Shown one piece after another: positions 17,408-24,392 of a stretch of DNA of 33,602 nt. The stretch is taken from contig DATFLY010000076.1 of the NCBI GenBank assembly GCA_035267185.1, positions 1 to 33,602 on the forward strand, given 5' to 3'. The DNA is from JAUIBE01 sp035267185 (lineage in GTDB: Bacteria > Pseudomonadota > Gammaproteobacteria > Xanthomonadales > SZUA-36). The notes below the pieces were generated by a model, which was given only the letters and a program-made list of their open reading frames with translations, ran no database searches and was not told where the DNA came from. Each line of letters starts with the position of its first letter. The stretch's first letter is position 1. The translations under genes were made by a program, and so were the position numbers.

Positions 17408-17673
17408 TTTTCTACAACCAGGATGAGGGTTTCCTCGGGCTGGTCCATGCCCAGGTCATCACGCGCTTTGCGCTCCACGTGACTGGCATCTGCAAGCCAG
17501 GCCTGTTCCAGTTGCAGTCGACTCCACTCTGCGATGGTTTCATCACGCTGATTTTCGAGCTCACCCAGCTGGACAGCCAGGCTGCGGCTCTGATGGCGCG
17601 TATAGACAACACCGAGCGAACTGGTGGTGACCAGCGCCAGCAGTAAAAGTGTCAGGATAAGCCGTAAGTTCAA
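17404..17673 (-). CDS. ftsL: Cell division protein FtsL
   Basis: FtsL is a small bitopic protein that forms a complex with FtsB and FtsQ and activates FtsWI. The 89-residue product has a membrane segment at about residues 4-24 (LILTLLLLALVTTSSLGVVY) followed by a leucine-rich periplasmic coiled coil (about 28-65) and a conserved-looking end, ERKARDDLGMDQPEET. Sequence conservation in this family is low; the call rests on size, topology, and the invariant rsmH-ftsL-ftsI position with four-base overlaps on both sides. Confidence 0.94.
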   Translation of the reverse strand: MNLRLILTLLLLALVTTSSLGVVYTRHQSRSLAVQLGELENQRDETIAEWSRLQLEQAWLADASHVERKARDDLGMDQPEETLILVVEK

Positions 17674-18602
17674 GCAAGTTTCTCCGCAATCCGCATCACT
17701 GCACTGCGTGATCTGGGATTGTCGGAGAGTTCTTGCTCAGAAGGACGTATAGCCTTACCAATAGCCCGGAGTACGGGCTTATGATCTGGATGCTCCGGAA
17801 TATTCCGTCGGACTACGCCTGGCCGTGCGGCTTCTCTAATCGTCCGCTTGACCAGGCGGTCCTCAAGGGAGTGAAAACTGATGACGACGAGTCTTCCTCC
17901 CGGGCGCAACCAACGTATGGCAGCTGCCAATCCTGTTTCGAGGTTGGCAAGTTCCTTATTGATATAGATTCGAATCGCCTGGAAACATCGTGTGGCCGGA
18001 TGCTTTTTCTTCTCACGGCGGCCGACTGTTGCCTCGATCAGTTGAGCCAACTGATCTGTGGTCTCCAGCCTTGTTTGCCGCCGGGTCATAGCAATGCTCC
18101 TGGCAATCCTGCGCGCAAAGCGCTCCTCTCCGTACTCCCAAAACACGCGGGCCATTTCCCGCTCGGATGCATCATTCAGCCATTCGGCTGCTGAAACACC
18201 CTGCGATGGGTCCATTCGCATATCCAGAGGGCCTTGCTTCATGAACGAGAAGCCCCGCTCCGGATCGTCCAACTGGGGGGAAGAAACACCAAGGTCCAGC
18301 AATATGCCGTCAAAGCCTTCTTCAACGCCCCATTTCAGGACAAAGCGTTCTATTTCCGCAAAATTTCCCTGGTCTATCCGAAACCGCGAGTCCTGATTCG
18401 CGAGCTCCTGTCCGGCCGCTACTGCTTCCGGATCCCTGTCCAGGGAAAAGAGGCGTCCCTGCCCCGACAGCCTGGCAAGTAAAGCCCGGCTGTGTCCTCC
18501 CCTGCCAAAGGTGCCATCTAAATGCATCCCGTCGGGTCTGGTTTGAAGAGCCTCTATCGCTTCTCGCAACAGCACTGGCTGGTGGCGATATTCACTCATC
18601 AT
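17670..18602 (-). CDS. rsmH: 16S rRNA (cytosine(1402)-N(4))-methyltransferase RsmH
   Basis: RsmH (formerly MraW) methylates N4 of C1402 in the ribosomal P site, using SAM. From the ATG at 18600-18602 it is 310 residues with the family N-terminus MMSEYRHQPVLLREAIEAL. The SAM motif DGTFGRGGHS is at 29-38, followed by LFSLDRDPEA, GILLDLGVSSPQLDDPERGFSF, the long helical insertion, and GGRLVVISFHSLEDRLVKR near the C-terminus. The frame stays open to a TTG at 18626, but the extra eight codons have no counterpart. It lies 66 bases downstream of mraZ and overlaps ftsL by four bases. Confidence 0.97.
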   Translation of the reverse strand: MMSEYRHQPVLLREAIEALQTRPDGMHLDGTFGRGGHSRALLARLSGQGRLFSLDRDPEAVAAGQELANQDSRFRIDQGNFAEIERFVLKWGVEEGFDGILLDLGVSSPQLDDPERGFSFMKQGPLDMRMDPSQGVSAAEWLNDASEREMARVFWEYGEERFARRIARSIAMTRRQTRLETTDQLAQLIEATVGRREKKKHPATRCFQAIRIYINKELANLETGLAAAIRWLRPGGRLVVISFHSLEDRLVKRTIREAARPGVVRRNIPEHPDHKPVLRAIGKAIRPSEQELSDNPRSRSAVMRIAEKLA

Positions 18603-18668
18603 TCCGGACCAACACCTTCGGCCCAATTCTCTCTTCCAATAACGTTCCTGTCGTTGTGAGCCAGGACG

Positions 18669-19121
18669 TTACAGAACGAGACGAGACATCTCTTCGGAGG
18701 CGACCTCACTGAGGTTTTTCTCCTCTTCGACTCTCTTCTGGTTGAGCACCGTTTCATTCCAAATCTCGAAACGGTTTCCCATCCCCAGCAGCACGACCCG
18801 TTTTTCCAGGCCTGCTACCTGTCTTAAAGTAAGTGGCAACTGAATCCTTGCGTTTCCGTCCGGCTCAGTACCACTGGCGCTCCCCACTAATCTTCTTTGC
18901 AAACTTCTGTGGGCAGAATTAAAAGTGCTCAGGCTGGTAACTTCGTCTCGCACTCGTTTCCACTCGTCTTCCGGGTATAGCCAAAGCGCACCGGAATCAA
19001 AAGCGCTATAGGTCAGTACCAGGCGACTTCCGCACACTTCCTGGATTGCATCCCGGTAGCGCATCGGTATGGCCAGACGCCCTTTTGCGTCCAGATTGAT
19101 CGCGGTCTCACCAAAAAACAC
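18669..19121 (-). CDS. mraZ: Transcriptional regulator MraZ
   Basis: MraZ is a DNA-binding protein with two SpoVT-AbrB-like domains. It represses its own dcw promoter by binding short direct repeats. The 150-residue product has the typical start MFFGETAINLDAKGRLAIPMRYR and the second DxxGR-like motif in EPDGNARIQLPLTLR. The start is GTG at 19119-19121, chosen because it gives the invariant family N-terminus and has GGGA five bases upstream; the ATG slightly upstream is out of frame. It is the first gene of the dcw cluster, just downstream of a good promoter and four MraZ boxes. Confidence 0.97.
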   Translation of the reverse strand: MFFGETAINLDAKGRLAIPMRYRDAIQEVCGSRLVLTYSAFDSGALWLYPEDEWKRVRDEVTSLSTFNSAHRSLQRRLVGSASGTEPDGNARIQLPLTLRQVAGLEKRVVLLGMGNRFEIWNETVLNQKRVEEEKNLSEVASEEMSRLVL

Positions 19122-19126
19122 TTCAT

Positions 19127-19163
19127 TCCCACTTGTGGTCCACTAATTCCCACTAAATCCCAC
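19127..19163 (-). promoter_or_regulatory. MraZ operator (four GTGGGA-type boxes)
   Basis: On the minus strand there are GTGGGA (19158-19163), GTGGGA (19148-19153), GTGGAC (19138-19143) and GTGGGA (19127-19132), spaced 10, 10 and 11 bases apart. This matches the known MraZ site type: TGGG repeats with about five-base spacers upstream of mraZ. The array begins at about the predicted transcription start, and its last box supplies the GGGA that acts as ribosome binding site for mraZ. Repeats and spacing are directly visible; binding by MraZ is inferred from the family. Confidence 0.85.
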
Positions 19164-19171
19164 AGAACTGC

Positions 19172-19200
19172 ACGATAGAGTCTCTTCGAACAAATGTCAA
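19172..19200 (-). promoter_or_regulatory. dcw (mra) promoter
   Basis: A perfect -35 TTGACA (19195-19200, minus strand) is separated by exactly 17 bases from TATCGT (19172-19177, four of six matches to the -10 consensus). Transcription would start near 19165, immediately before the MraZ boxes, about 44 bases upstream of mraZ. Position and quality make it the likely main promoter of the dcw cluster. Confidence 0.8.
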
Positions 19201-19268
19201 GCAAGTCCTTGAATTAAAAGCCTGCCCATTACAGATCCAATGAGACCAAAGCGGTATGTCAGGGAAAG

Positions 19269-19282
19269 GCCACGAATGTGGC
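19269..19282 (-). terminator. Weak hairpin after rnpB
   Basis: Downstream of the RNase P RNA 3' end, the minus strand reads GCCAC-ATTC-GTGGC followed by CTTTCCCT. The stem is only five base pairs and the T-tract is poor. It may mark the end of the rnpB precursor, but transcription could also continue towards mraZ. Confidence 0.3.
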
Positions 19283-19314
19283 AAGCCGGTGATATTCCAT
19301 GCTACTGAAGTGGA

Positions 19315-19681
19315 GGGAGTCGGCCTGTAAGCCGGGTTCTGTTCGGGGCAAGCCCCGCGACAGTCATTCATCTGGGATCAACGTCACCGCTGACCTCATG
19401 CAACCTACCCGAAAGCACCGCGGGCCACGGCATTGCTTTCCTATTTGGTCTTGCTCCGAGTGGGGTTTACCATGCCGCAGTATGTTGCCACCTGCGCGGT
19501 GCGCTCTTACCGCACCATTTCACCCTTACCTGGCCTGTTACAGCCGGGCGGTATCTTTTCTGTTGCACTTTCCATAGGCTCGCGCCTCCCAGGCGTTACC
19601 TGGCACCCTGCCCTGCGGAGCCCGGACTTTCCTCCCCGCCTGGACCGAAATCCTGACGACGCGACTGCCCGGCCGACTCCC
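19315..19681 (-). ncRNA. rnpB: RNase P RNA (class A)
   Basis: This is the catalytic RNA of RNase P, which cuts the 5' leader from pre-tRNAs. On the minus strand the 5' end GGGAGTCGGCC and the 3' end GGCCGACTCCC pair over 11 bases as helix P1. The conserved GAGGAAAGTCCGGGCTCC block (complement near 19617-19634), GGGTGCCAGGTAACGCCTGGG, CAGGTAAGGGTGAAA, GGTAAGAGCGCACCGCGC, and the 3' block AGAACCCGGCTTA (complement at 19328-19340) are all present in the right order. The length of about 367 nucleotides is normal for class A. Placement between rsmI and mraZ is common in gammaproteobacteria. The ends are set by P1 and may differ by a few bases. Confidence 0.97.
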
Positions 19682-19687
19682 GAGCGT

Positions 19688-19693
19688 ATTATC
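19688..19693 (-). promoter_or_regulatory. rnpB promoter -10 element
   Basis: The minus strand reads GATAAT at 19688-19693, seven bases before the predicted RNase P RNA 5' end at 19681. The best -35 at 17-base spacing is TTCCCT, a weak match. The precise spacing to the RNA 5' end supports this as the rnpB start site. Confidence 0.55.
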
Positions 19694-19743
19694 GCCGAAA
19701 CCGACTGCCTAGGGAATCTATTGGCGATTAACACCTTCGAATA

Positions 19744-19852
19744 GTCCGCGTCAGGAGACCCCTTTAAGAAACACGCCGTAAATACATCCCTGTAGGCTCG
19801 GATGCGGCTTCCCTGCCGCATACGGTTTCTGAAAGGGATCTCCCAACGCGGC
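19744..19852 (-). repeat. Structured palindromic element, copy A
   Basis: This is one of three related elements in the window. The left arm 19746-19772 pairs with the right arm 19825-19851 at 23 of 27 positions. Inside are the conserved core (19771-19804) and two hairpins, TACA-TCCC-TGTA and ATGCGGC-TTCCCT-GCCGCAT as read on the plus strand. On the minus strand the loops read GGGA and AGGGAA. Three of the four arm mismatches become G-U pairs in minus-strand RNA. The element lies just upstream of the rnpB promoter and downstream of rsmI. The outer arms are unrelated to those of copies B and C. I set its strand as the one presenting GGA in the loops. Confidence 0.85.
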
Positions 19853-19934
19853 CTGAGCGTCAGAGCGAGATTAGAGTTCAGAGCAGTTTAGACGTTTCAA
19901 TAAAGCGAGCGCTGGGTAAGAACTCCATGCTGGG

Positions 19935-20050
19935 AGCTCCGACCAGGCAGGATTCCTTTCGAAAACCGTATGATTCAGGGATGAATCATCCGAGCCTACA
20001 GGGATGTATTTACGGCGTGTTTTCTAAAGGAATCCTGCCTGGTCGGAGCT
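19935..20050 (+). repeat. Structured palindromic element, copy B
   Basis: The left arm 19935-19966 and right arm 20019-20050 pair at 31 of 32 positions. The core (19987-20020) is identical over 34 bases to copy A in the opposite orientation. The inner hairpins on the plus strand are ATGATTC-AGGGAT-GAATCAT and TACA-GGGA-TGTA. The element sits downstream of rsmI, pointing the other way from copy A. The remaining gap sequence on either side (19853-19934 and 20051-20166) shows nothing I can assign. Confidence 0.88.
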
Positions 20051-20166
20051 GAATCAAATTCGACTTGACCTAAATTTCTTTCGAATCTGGTTGCTGAAGA
20101 ATTCAGGAATTGGTTTGGTGTTACAAAAGCACGCCGCTCTAGAAGTTTACATGGCTGGCTGCCAGG

Positions 20167-20994
20167 TCATTGAGAAATTGATTCGTAAATACTGCGACGC
20201 GATGCGCCAGTCATTTTCGCTGCAACCCGGGCAGCCTGGCTCGCTGGCAGGAATTCGGTCAGCGCATCTGCCATCTTGATGCCCGCGGCAATTTCGGCGT
20301 CGTGATCCTGCTCTTTACCGGCAACCACGATTACGAATTCACCCTTTTTCTGATTGGGGTCCTCTGCAAGGGCTTGCACCAGCTCATTCAGGGTTCCACG
20401 CAACACGGTCTCGAATTGCTTGGTCATTTCGCGGCATAAAGCTGCCTGGCGTTCGTTCCCGAAAACAGCGCCCATATCGTCAAGCGAAGCAGAAATACGA
20501 TGACTGGATTCAAAGAATACAAGGGTGCGTGACTCCGTTCGGAGCTCTTCAAGTCGGGTTCGGCGAGAAGACTTTTTGGCAGACAGGAATCCCTCGAACA
20601 CGAAACGATCTGTTGGCAGTGCACACACAGAAAGTGCTGCAGTCACTGCACTTGCTCCCGGAATAGGGCAAATTCTTATTCCTGCTGATGCTGCTTCCTG
20701 AACCAACCTGAAACCCGGGTCAGAAATCAGTGGTGTTCCGGCATCAGACACAAGCGCTACAGACTCACCGGCCTTCATTCTTTTAATCAGACCCGGCGCC
20801 TGTCGGGATTCGTTGTGTTCGTGCAGGGCGACCAGCGACGTGGCAATCTGGTAGCGTTCAAGCAGCTTGCGGGTATGGCGCGTATCTTCAGCAGCCACGA
20901 CATCTGCCGATTTAAGCGTTTCAATAGCACGAAGGGTAATATCTTCAAGATTGCCAATCGGCGTTGCCACGACGCTCAAAACCCCATTAGCCAT
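20167..20994 (-). CDS. rsmI: 16S rRNA (cytidine(1402)-2'-O)-methyltransferase RsmI
   Basis: RsmI methylates the 2'-hydroxyl of C1402 in 16S rRNA, the same nucleotide whose base is modified by RsmH from the neighbouring dcw cluster. The 275-residue product is a tetrapyrrole-methylase-fold SAM enzyme: VVATPIGNLEDITLRAIETL (about 8-27), AAEDTRHTRKLLERY, ALVSDAGTPLISDPGFRLV, FEGFLSAKK and a C-terminal helical domain. The ATG at 20992-20994 has GGGAG eight bases upstream. It is divergent from lpoA, with 105 bases between the starts, the classical arrangement. Confidence 0.97.
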   Translation of the reverse strand: MANGVLSVVATPIGNLEDITLRAIETLKSADVVAAEDTRHTRKLLERYQIATSLVALHEHNESRQAPGLIKRMKAGESVALVSDAGTPLISDPGFRLVQEAASAGIRICPIPGASAVTAALSVCALPTDRFVFEGFLSAKKSSRRTRLEELRTESRTLVFFESSHRISASLDDMGAVFGNERQAALCREMTKQFETVLRGTLNELVQALAEDPNQKKGEFVIVVAGKEQDHDAEIAAGIKMADALTEFLPASQAARVAAKMTGASRRSIYESISQ

Positions 20995-21099
20995 CCACGC
21001 GACTCCCGGCCACCAACAGAAACCTCAAGGATACAGGATCAGGTATTATTCGAGGCCTGAAAGTTTTGAACTCTGTCGTAATGACACGGCCTGATAAAC

Positions 21100-22962
21100 A
21101 TGCGGAAAAATCACAGAATCCTTCTTATCTCCAGCCTGATGCTGGTCTGCGCAACCCTGATACTTCCCGGTTGCGCACCCATGCCCCGGAAAGCAGCTGT
21201 AGAAGATCGAGTACCCGGTAATCCCGATCAGGCCTATAACCGCGGCAACTATCGTGAAGCTGCGCGACTATGGGAACAACAAGCCGTGGAGGCACCACAA
21301 ACGCAGGCATCGGTTTTGAGGCTTAAAGCCATGGATGCCTGGCTGCTTGCAGGCGAGGAAGAAACCGCAGGCGATATGCTCGACTGGATCAGCACTGACA
21401 ATCTTCCGGAGCAGGACATTGCGCTGCTTAATTTGTTGGTAGCAGAACTGGAGGTGGATGCTGAAAACCCGGTGGGTGCCCGGCGCAGCCTGGACCTTGT
21501 CGGAGAGAATCTGCCGGAGGCATATACCAACCGGTATCTGAACCTCGCAGCCAGGGTCGAATCAGCACTCGGTACTCTAAGCACACAAAATGTCAGGCAG
21601 GCCGCTGAACTGGCAGAAGGAATCCAGGGATATGACAGGGAGTCTGCCCTGCAACTGCTGAGAACGCTGGAAAGCGTACCTTCGAATCAATTGTTTTACA
21701 TTTCAGAACTGGGTGGAGATCCGGCACGTGCAGCCTGGTTTGATCTGGCTTATGTGCTTCGCAGCAACCTGGTCAATGCAGCTGATGTTGAAGAACAAGT
21801 CATGGCGTGGAAACTGCGTCACCCGGACAGCCAGCTCAATATCGAAAATGCGCTCGATCTGTGGGTTCTTTACCGGCAGAAATTCAGGCCGCCGAGGACT
21901 GTCGCAATTTTGTTACCCGACTCAGGAGGATTGAAGAGAGCCGGCGCAGCCATAAGGGATGGAATCATGAGCGCTTATCTTGCACAGCCCTCTGATTCAC
22001 AAATACGATTCTATGACACGGGCAGCGGTCCCGATGCTGTCCTCGCCGGGTATTTTCAGGCAGCAGATGACGGAGCAGAACTGATCATCGGCCCACTGGC
22101 AAAACCATCAATTGAGGCACTGCTTGGGCTGGCAGGACTTGCAACACCGGTTCTTGCACTCAATGAACTGCCGGATGGCAAACTGATACCTGACGGGCTG
22201 GAACAACAGGTATTTGGCATGTCGCTGTCACAGGAACGCGAGGCCGTCACCATTTCTCGCAGAATGACGGACCTGGGGCTCCGCAAAGTGGTGGTGCTGG
22301 CGCCTGACGACGATTGGGGTGATCGAATCACCGAAGCATTCCAGACTGATTTCCTACAGCAACAAGGCGAAATCCTGATGTCCTCGCGCTATCTGCCAGG
22401 GGAAAATGATCATAGCCCCCTGCTGGAAAGTGTCTTACGAATCGAGGAGAGCAAGGCCAGAAAGACCCGGTTGGAAAACCGCCTGCAAATTGAACTCGAA
22501 TTCGAACCGGTTGGAAGGTCCGATGTTGACGGTATTTTTATCGCTGCCACACCGCAACAGGGTCGTCTACTGACGCCACAATTGAAGTTTTTTGACGCTG
22601 GTGGAATTCCCACATTTGCTACTTCAAGGGTCTACACGGGTAAACCTGATGCTGGCAGCAATCGAGATCTGAATGGACTGAACATACCGATTACGCCCTG
22701 GCAACTTGAACATACAACCCCCGAATCAATACCCGAACTTCAAAGCATTCTTGGAGGCCAGTTTGCTGCGCTTTACGCCATCGGCCTTGACGCCTGGAAC
22801 ATCCTTTCATGGCTCGACCTGATGCGCAGCGATCCGGACTTTCGATTTCCAGGCGCGAGCGGAACTTACTCGTTTGGGGAAGGCGGAAACCTGAATCGCG
22901 AGCCCGACTGGAGTCGTTTCCGGGGTGGCACACCGGTGCTGGCCGAAAGCCGTATCGAATAG
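21100..22962 (+). CDS. lpoA: Penicillin-binding protein activator LpoA (LppC family lipoprotein)
   Basis: LpoA is an outer-membrane lipoprotein that reaches through the periplasm to activate a class A penicillin-binding protein (PBP1A in E. coli). The 620-residue product begins with a lipoprotein signal peptide ending in the lipobox LPGC, with the lipidated cysteine at residue 25. An N-terminal helical, TPR-like half (about 35-260) follows, then a C-terminal domain with the periplasmic-binding fold (VAILLPDSGGLKRAGAAIRDG, IIGPLAKPSIEALLGLAG, TPVLALNELPDG, VVVLAPDDDWGDRITEAF, YAIGLDAWNILSWL). Context upstream of yraN and divergent from rsmI is the standard gammaproteobacterial order. No strong ribosome binding site is visible. 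Confidence 0.95.
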   Translation: MRKNHRILLISSLMLVCATLILPGCAPMPRKAAVEDRVPGNPDQAYNRGNYREAARLWEQQAVEAPQTQASVLRLKAMDAWLLAGEEETAGDMLDWISTDNLPEQDIALLNLLVAELEVDAENPVGARRSLDLVGENLPEAYTNRYLNLAARVESALGTLSTQNVRQAAELAEGIQGYDRESALQLLRTLESVPSNQLFYISELGGDPARAAWFDLAYVLRSNLVNAADVEEQVMAWKLRHPDSQLNIENALDLWVLYRQKFRPPRTVAILLPDSGGLKRAGAAIRDGIMSAYLAQPSDSQIRFYDTGSGPDAVLAGYFQAADDGAELIIGPLAKPSIEALLGLAGLATPVLALNELPDGKLIPDGLEQQVFGMSLSQEREAVTISRRMTDLGLRKVVVLAPDDDWGDRITEAFQTDFLQQQGEILMSSRYLPGENDHSPLLESVLRIEESKARKTRLENRLQIELEFEPVGRSDVDGIFIAATPQQGRLLTPQLKFFDAGGIPTFATSRVYTGKPDAGSNRDLNGLNIPITPWQLEHTTPESIPELQSILGGQFAALYAIGLDAWNILSWLDLMRSDPDFRFPGASGTYSFGEGGNLNREPDWSRFRGGTPVLAESRIE

Positions 22963-22987
22963 CTGACCCATCCAGTTCGAAGCCCGC

Positions 22988-23347
22988 ATGAGCCGGGCAC
23001 AAGGATCGAAATGGGAAAGGGTTGCCGAGCGATGGCTGAAACAACGAAATGCTCGTATCGTTTGTCGAAACTATCACTGCAGAAGTGGCGAAATTGACCT
23101 GGTAATTCGCGATGGTGATCAGATAGCATTCGTCGAGGTCAAGTTTCGTGCCCTGAAGGGCTATGGAAGTGGTGCTGACCATGTGACATTCACAAAACAA
23201 CGCCGGATCGTCAGCGCCGCACGAAGATTTCTGCAGTATCATAAGCACGCGTCGTGCCAGGTGTTCAGGTTTGATGTCATTTCGATCACCAACACGCCGG
23301 ATGGCTTAAAAATTCAATGGATAAAAAGTGCATTCGAAGCTGTCTGA
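22988..23347 (+). CDS. yraN: UPF0102 protein YraN
   Basis: YraN proteins belong to UPF0102, which has a restriction-endonuclease-like fold; their role is not established. The 119-residue product carries the family core GEIDLVI (34-40) and FVEVK (48-52). The acidic and lysine residues E35, D37, E50 and K52 form the nuclease-type E..D..ExK pattern. The basic N-terminus (GSKWERVAERWLKQRNARIVCRNYHCR) is also typical. It starts 25 bases after lpoA, so they are likely cotranscribed. In many relatives diaA follows next, but here the next gene is dolP. Confidence 0.93.
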   Translation: MSRAQGSKWERVAERWLKQRNARIVCRNYHCRSGEIDLVIRDGDQIAFVEVKFRALKGYGSGADHVTFTKQRRIVSAARRFLQYHKHASCQVFRFDVISITNTPDGLKIQWIKSAFEAV

Positions 23348-23418
23348 CACTTTGAAATATGACCCGTTAACCCAAATTCCGTTATTGATTCGGACCAAAC
23401 CCTGTACGAGGACTAACC

Positions 23419-23994
23419 ATGTCTGCGACCGACAAACCCGCAACCAAAACGTTAAAAACAATCATCCTGATGCTGGCAGCTGTGGCTCTGATCGCCGCCT
23501 GCGTGCCAGCAAACAAAAAACGAACGACTGGCACGGTGGTTGATGATCAATCCACCGAAGTCAGGGTGTATGACAATATTTATGACAGTCCGAAATTTAC
23601 GACCAAGGACCATGTCAAGCTCGAAGTGCACAACGGAACGGTCTTGCTTGCGGGCGAGACAGTTTCTGAAGAAAACAAGACGCTTGCCACCAGTATTGCC
23701 AGTGGTACCCGCGGTGTCACCAATGTTGTCAATGAGCTTGCAGTCATGCCAGCGGCAACCGCAGGCGGAAGACTGGACAACAGCTACATCACATCCAAAG
23801 CCAATTCAGTGCTGACCATTGCCAATCCCGTTGAAGGCATGGACGCGACCAGGATCAAGGTCATCACCGCAAGAAAAATCGTCTATCTCATGGGAACTGT
23901 CACGAGAGCAGAAGGTGACAGGGTTGCTGATGTTGTCAGGAATATCAGCGGGGTTGAGAAAGTGGTCAAGGTATTCGACTACGTTGACGCGTAA
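23419..23994 (+). CDS. dolP: BON-domain lipoprotein DolP (YraP-like)
   Basis: DolP (YraP) is a dual-BON-domain outer-membrane lipoprotein that supports envelope integrity and, in E. coli, localises to the division site. The 191-residue product has a signal sequence ending in the lipobox IAAC with the lipidated cysteine at residue 28, then two BON domains at about 47-112 (VYDNIYDSPKFTTKDHVKLE, NGTVLLAGETVSEE, VTNVVNELAV) and 121-188 (SYITSKANSVLTIANPVEG, ARKIVYLMGTVTRAEGDRVADVVRNISGVEKVVKVFDYV). A GAGG lies seven bases before the ATG. Position after yraN supports DolP over other BON proteins such as OsmY. Confidence 0.9.
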   Translation: MSATDKPATKTLKTIILMLAAVALIAACVPANKKRTTGTVVDDQSTEVRVYDNIYDSPKFTTKDHVKLEVHNGTVLLAGETVSEENKTLATSIASGTRGVTNVVNELAVMPAATAGGRLDNSYITSKANSVLTIANPVEGMDATRIKVITARKIVYLMGTVTRAEGDRVADVVRNISGVEKVVKVFDYVDA

Positions 23995-24003
23995 TTTGAG
24001 CAA

Positions 24004-24024
24004 GATGAGGCGCCCTGCCTCATC
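24004..24024 (+). terminator. Terminator-like hairpin after dolP
   Basis: GATGAGGC (24004-24011) and GCCTCATC (24017-24024) form a perfect eight-pair stem with a five-base loop, ten bases after the dolP stop. The following T-tract is poor. It is best read as the 3' end of the lpoA-yraN-dolP transcript, perhaps needing help from Rho. Confidence 0.5.
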
Positions 24025-24042
24025 CTGCTAATTTGTGGTTTC

Positions 24043-24160
24043 GGCGTCCTGACAGACAGGACTTTGTTCGAAAACACGCCCTAAATACATCCCTGTAGGC
24101 TCGGATGATTCGTCCCTGAATCATACGGTTTTCGAACAAAGTCCTGCCTGTCAGGACGCC
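24043..24160 (-). repeat. Structured palindromic element, copy C
   Basis: The left arm 24043-24075 and right arm 24128-24160 pair at 32 of 33 positions; the one mismatch becomes G-U in minus-strand RNA. The core is the same as in copies A and B except for one base (CCCTA for CCGTA). The inner hairpins on the minus strand are ATGATTC-AGGGAC-GAATCAT and TACA-GGGA-TGTA. The outer arms are unrelated to copies A and B apart from a short CCTGCCTG shared with copy B. It sits between the convergent dolP and pgpA transcription units. Confidence 0.88.
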
Positions 24161-24181
24161 CGATCTTGCTCCAATAACGCA

Positions 24182-24317
24182 GCACAGGGAAGCGTCGGCT
24201 ACGAAGCAGGTACGGCTTGCGGCTTTATTGCAAGAAGTGCCTGCTTCGTGCCGTCACGCGCGCAATCGCCCGAAGGGCGCGAGCACCTGAAAATCGCAAG
24301 TTTCAGATGTGAGATGC
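24182..24317. repeat. 136 bp repeat, first copy
   Basis: This stretch runs from GCACAGGGAAGCGTCGGCT to TGTGAGATGC. It matches 24566-24701 in the same orientation with about nine differences by eye. It contains its own inverted repeats: GAAGCAGG...CCTGCTTC around a GCAAG loop region, CGCCCGAAGGGCG, and a CTGAAA...TTTCAG hairpin. Together with copy C, more palindromes (24318-24416) and the second copy, it fills the 759-base dolP-pgpA gap. Confidence 0.85.
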
Positions 24318-24392
24318 CGACAGCGGCTCCTTGAGCCGCCGACGAATGCTCCCTCCTGGCATTCGTCTTCCTCGCGCCATCCATGGCGCTCG

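Noticed and set aside
19299..19821. Several open frames on both strands around 19300-19820
   Set aside because: They lie within rnpB or element A. The RNA gene explains the sequence fully.
19935..20050. Known self-cleaving ribozyme in the palindromic elements
   Set aside because: I looked for the hammerhead core (CUGANGA with GAAA) on both strands of the core and did not find it; no other ribozyme core was recognisable by eye.
19744..24160. CRISPR array or integron attC sites as an explanation of elements A to C
   Set aside because: The copies are 100 bases to 4 kb apart, in both orientations, without regular spacers or cas genes. The conserved part is internal and there is no GTTRRRY/RYYYAAC pair or integrase gene.
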